A stretch of DNA of 7,776 nucleotides. It comes from an uncultured Verrucomicrobiae bacterium (GTDB lineage Bacteria > Verrucomicrobiota > Verrucomicrobiia > Palsa-1439). The position numbers and the translations under genes are program-made. The first letter of the stretch is position 1. Each line of letters begins with the position of its first letter. Below are positions 6,948 to 7,776 of this stretch, piece by piece. Location: assembly GCA_937927265.1 (NCBI GenBank), contig CALBCO010000197.1, forward strand, positions 1-7,776, in the 5' to 3' direction. Under the pieces are notes generated by a model. That model was not told the origin of the DNA. It did not search any database and saw only the letters and a program-made list of their open reading frames with translations.

Positions 6948-7647
6948 CTGGCCTTTTCCTTTCGATTTCGGCCGCGGCGTCGCCCAACAACGCCACGAGT
7001 TTTGGTATTTGTCGTTCGGTGATTTTCCCCGACAACGCCACCGCCGCGAACGCCGGCGCACCAATCGCCACTGCCAACGATTCCGTGCCGGGATTGGGCT
7101 CCGTGCGCGCGAACCCGGCCTTGCGGGCCGCGCGTAACGACGGGAGGAGTTCCGGTACCCGCTGCCGAAGTTCACGGTCCGGCAACTGCGCCAGCAAAAT
7201 CATGCCGATGCTGGATTTGCTGGCCGGGAATAACCCGCTCCGGCCCAATGCTTCCGCCGCCGTCATCCCCGGCGTCGCGTGATACAAGTAGCTCACCTGA
7301 TCGCGCCACAACACGCCCAGCGCGACGATCAACCCGTGCGTGTGCAACGTCTCCAACACCGGCAATGCCTGCCGGATCAGCCCCGCCGCAAACAAACTCT
7401 GGGCCGCCAACACATGAATGCCGGCGCCCGCCACATACCGGCGATCCGGCGTTTGTTGTGCCAGCCCGAGATGGGCGAGGGTTTTGAGCAGCCGATTGAC
7501 GCGGGTGGGTTCGAGAGCGAGTTACCGGGCCAGTTCGCGCCCGCCAACCGGCGTTTCTGCGCCGACGACCGCCTGCAAACAGGCGAGGCCGTCGATCAGA
7601 CTCTGATTGGGCTGGCGGGGCAACACGTTGCTGTAATAGCAACACAC
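6940..7647 (-). pseudogene. IclR-family transcriptional regulator with premature stop
   Basis: About 235 codons resemble an IclR-type regulator. The N-terminal winged helix is PNQSLIDGLACLQAV...ETPVGGRELAR, then TAA (7524-7522), then LALEPTRVNRLLKTLAHLGL and the wing TPDRRYVAG. The effector-binding domain follows with GLIVALGVLWRDQVSYLYH, SGLFPASKSSIGMILLA, and a C-terminal GAPAFAAVALSG core. The reading frame is the same on both sides of TAA, so a single base change (for example from CAA or GAA) explains it. The start is uncertain: GTG at 7647 is the first possible after an upstream stop, GTG at 7626 is the alternative, and neither has a clear ribosome binding site. The intact part downstream (from GTG 7434) lacks the DNA-binding domain, so it would not be a normal regulator. 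Family members bind DNA as dimers and respond to small metabolites. Its stop overlaps the next gene's start. Confidence 0.8.
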
Positions 7648-7660
7648 TGAGTGGCGTCAA
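7633..7660 (-). promoter_or_regulatory. Possible promoter of the IclR-type gene
   Basis: On the minus strand TTGACG (7660-7655) is followed after 16 bp by TATTAC (7638-7633). The -35 matches five of six consensus bases and the -10 four of six. Transcription would begin near 7626, where a GTG could act as a leaderless start. If translation starts at GTG 7647 instead, this promoter cannot be used. The call is weak. Confidence 0.3.
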
Positions 7661-7696
7661 TGCTGAAGTAAAAGCCCCAGCATGCTGCTTCCGCTG

Positions 7697-7733
7697 GGCA
7701 GTGGGTGTGAGGAGGGCGCATCTTGACACTGCC
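7697..7733. repeat. Inverted repeat GGCAGTG...CACTGCC
   Basis: Seven-base perfect arms (7697-7703 and 7727-7733) are separated by 23 bp in the region upstream of the IclR-type gene. It could be an operator or part of a dispersed repeat; nothing in the window separates these options. The rest of 7648-7776 holds no recognisable gene. Confidence 0.35.
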
Positions 7734-7754
7734 ACCACGGGAATAGTCATTGTA

Positions 7755-7774
7755 GCCGCGAGCCTGCTCGCGGC
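7755..7774. repeat. REP-like palindrome at the right edge
   Basis: A perfect inverted repeat with 9-base arms GCCGCGAGC (7755-7763) and GCTCGCGGC (7766-7774) and a 2-base centre, preceded by TGTA. Its compact GC-rich form resembles repetitive extragenic palindromes of other bacteria. It ends 2 bp before the window edge, so a partner copy may lie outside. Confidence 0.6.
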
Positions 7775-7776
7775 AG

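Overview
The window looks like chromosomal DNA from a GC-rich Gram-negative bacterium. A Verrucomicrobiota or other PVC-group source is my inference, not a demonstrated placement. It rests on the full-length six-domain ribosomal protein S1, an unusual zinc-ribbon/EIIA fusion protein, and GC-rich intergenic palindromic repeats. No phage, plasmid, CRISPR or tRNA signature was found.

Left part (1-3125), minus strand: a housekeeping pair, rpsA (1216-2883) followed by tyrS (1-1154, running off the left edge), 61 bp apart. A good sigma70-type promoter (TTGTCA, 17 bp, TATAGT) lies about 80-100 bp upstream of rpsA, and its spacer is almost all G on the transcribed-sense strand.

Middle part (3126-5435): two divergent genes separated by 87 bp. 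On the minus strand is a 278-residue protein joining an N-terminal coiled coil and C4 zinc ribbon to a C-terminal PTS EIIA type-2 (PtsN-like) domain. On the plus strand is a 461-residue solitary DNA adenine methyltransferase of DPPY type. Its N-terminal 130 residues look like a degenerate, non-catalytic copy of the middle of the catalytic domain. A run of nine C sits in the linker between the two halves. No restriction endonuclease is visible beside it.

Right part (5436-7776), minus strand: a broken two-gene unit. An IclR-family regulator carries an in-frame TAA inside its winged helix. It overlaps by 8 bp (ATGAATGA) the start of an uncharacterised, propeller-like protein of about 467 residues, whose reading frame is interrupted by two +1-type frameshifts. 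Its last residues are encoded inside an intergenic inverted-repeat element, suggesting the original 3' end was overwritten. A REP-like palindrome lies at the extreme right edge. Three disruptions within about 1.5 kb, beside intact housekeeping genes, point to local gene decay, though consensus errors must be excluded.

The items I consider most worth following are the methyltransferase (degenerate internal duplication plus C9 tract) and the zinc-ribbon/EIIA fusion. There is no clear evidence for a complete new multi-gene system.
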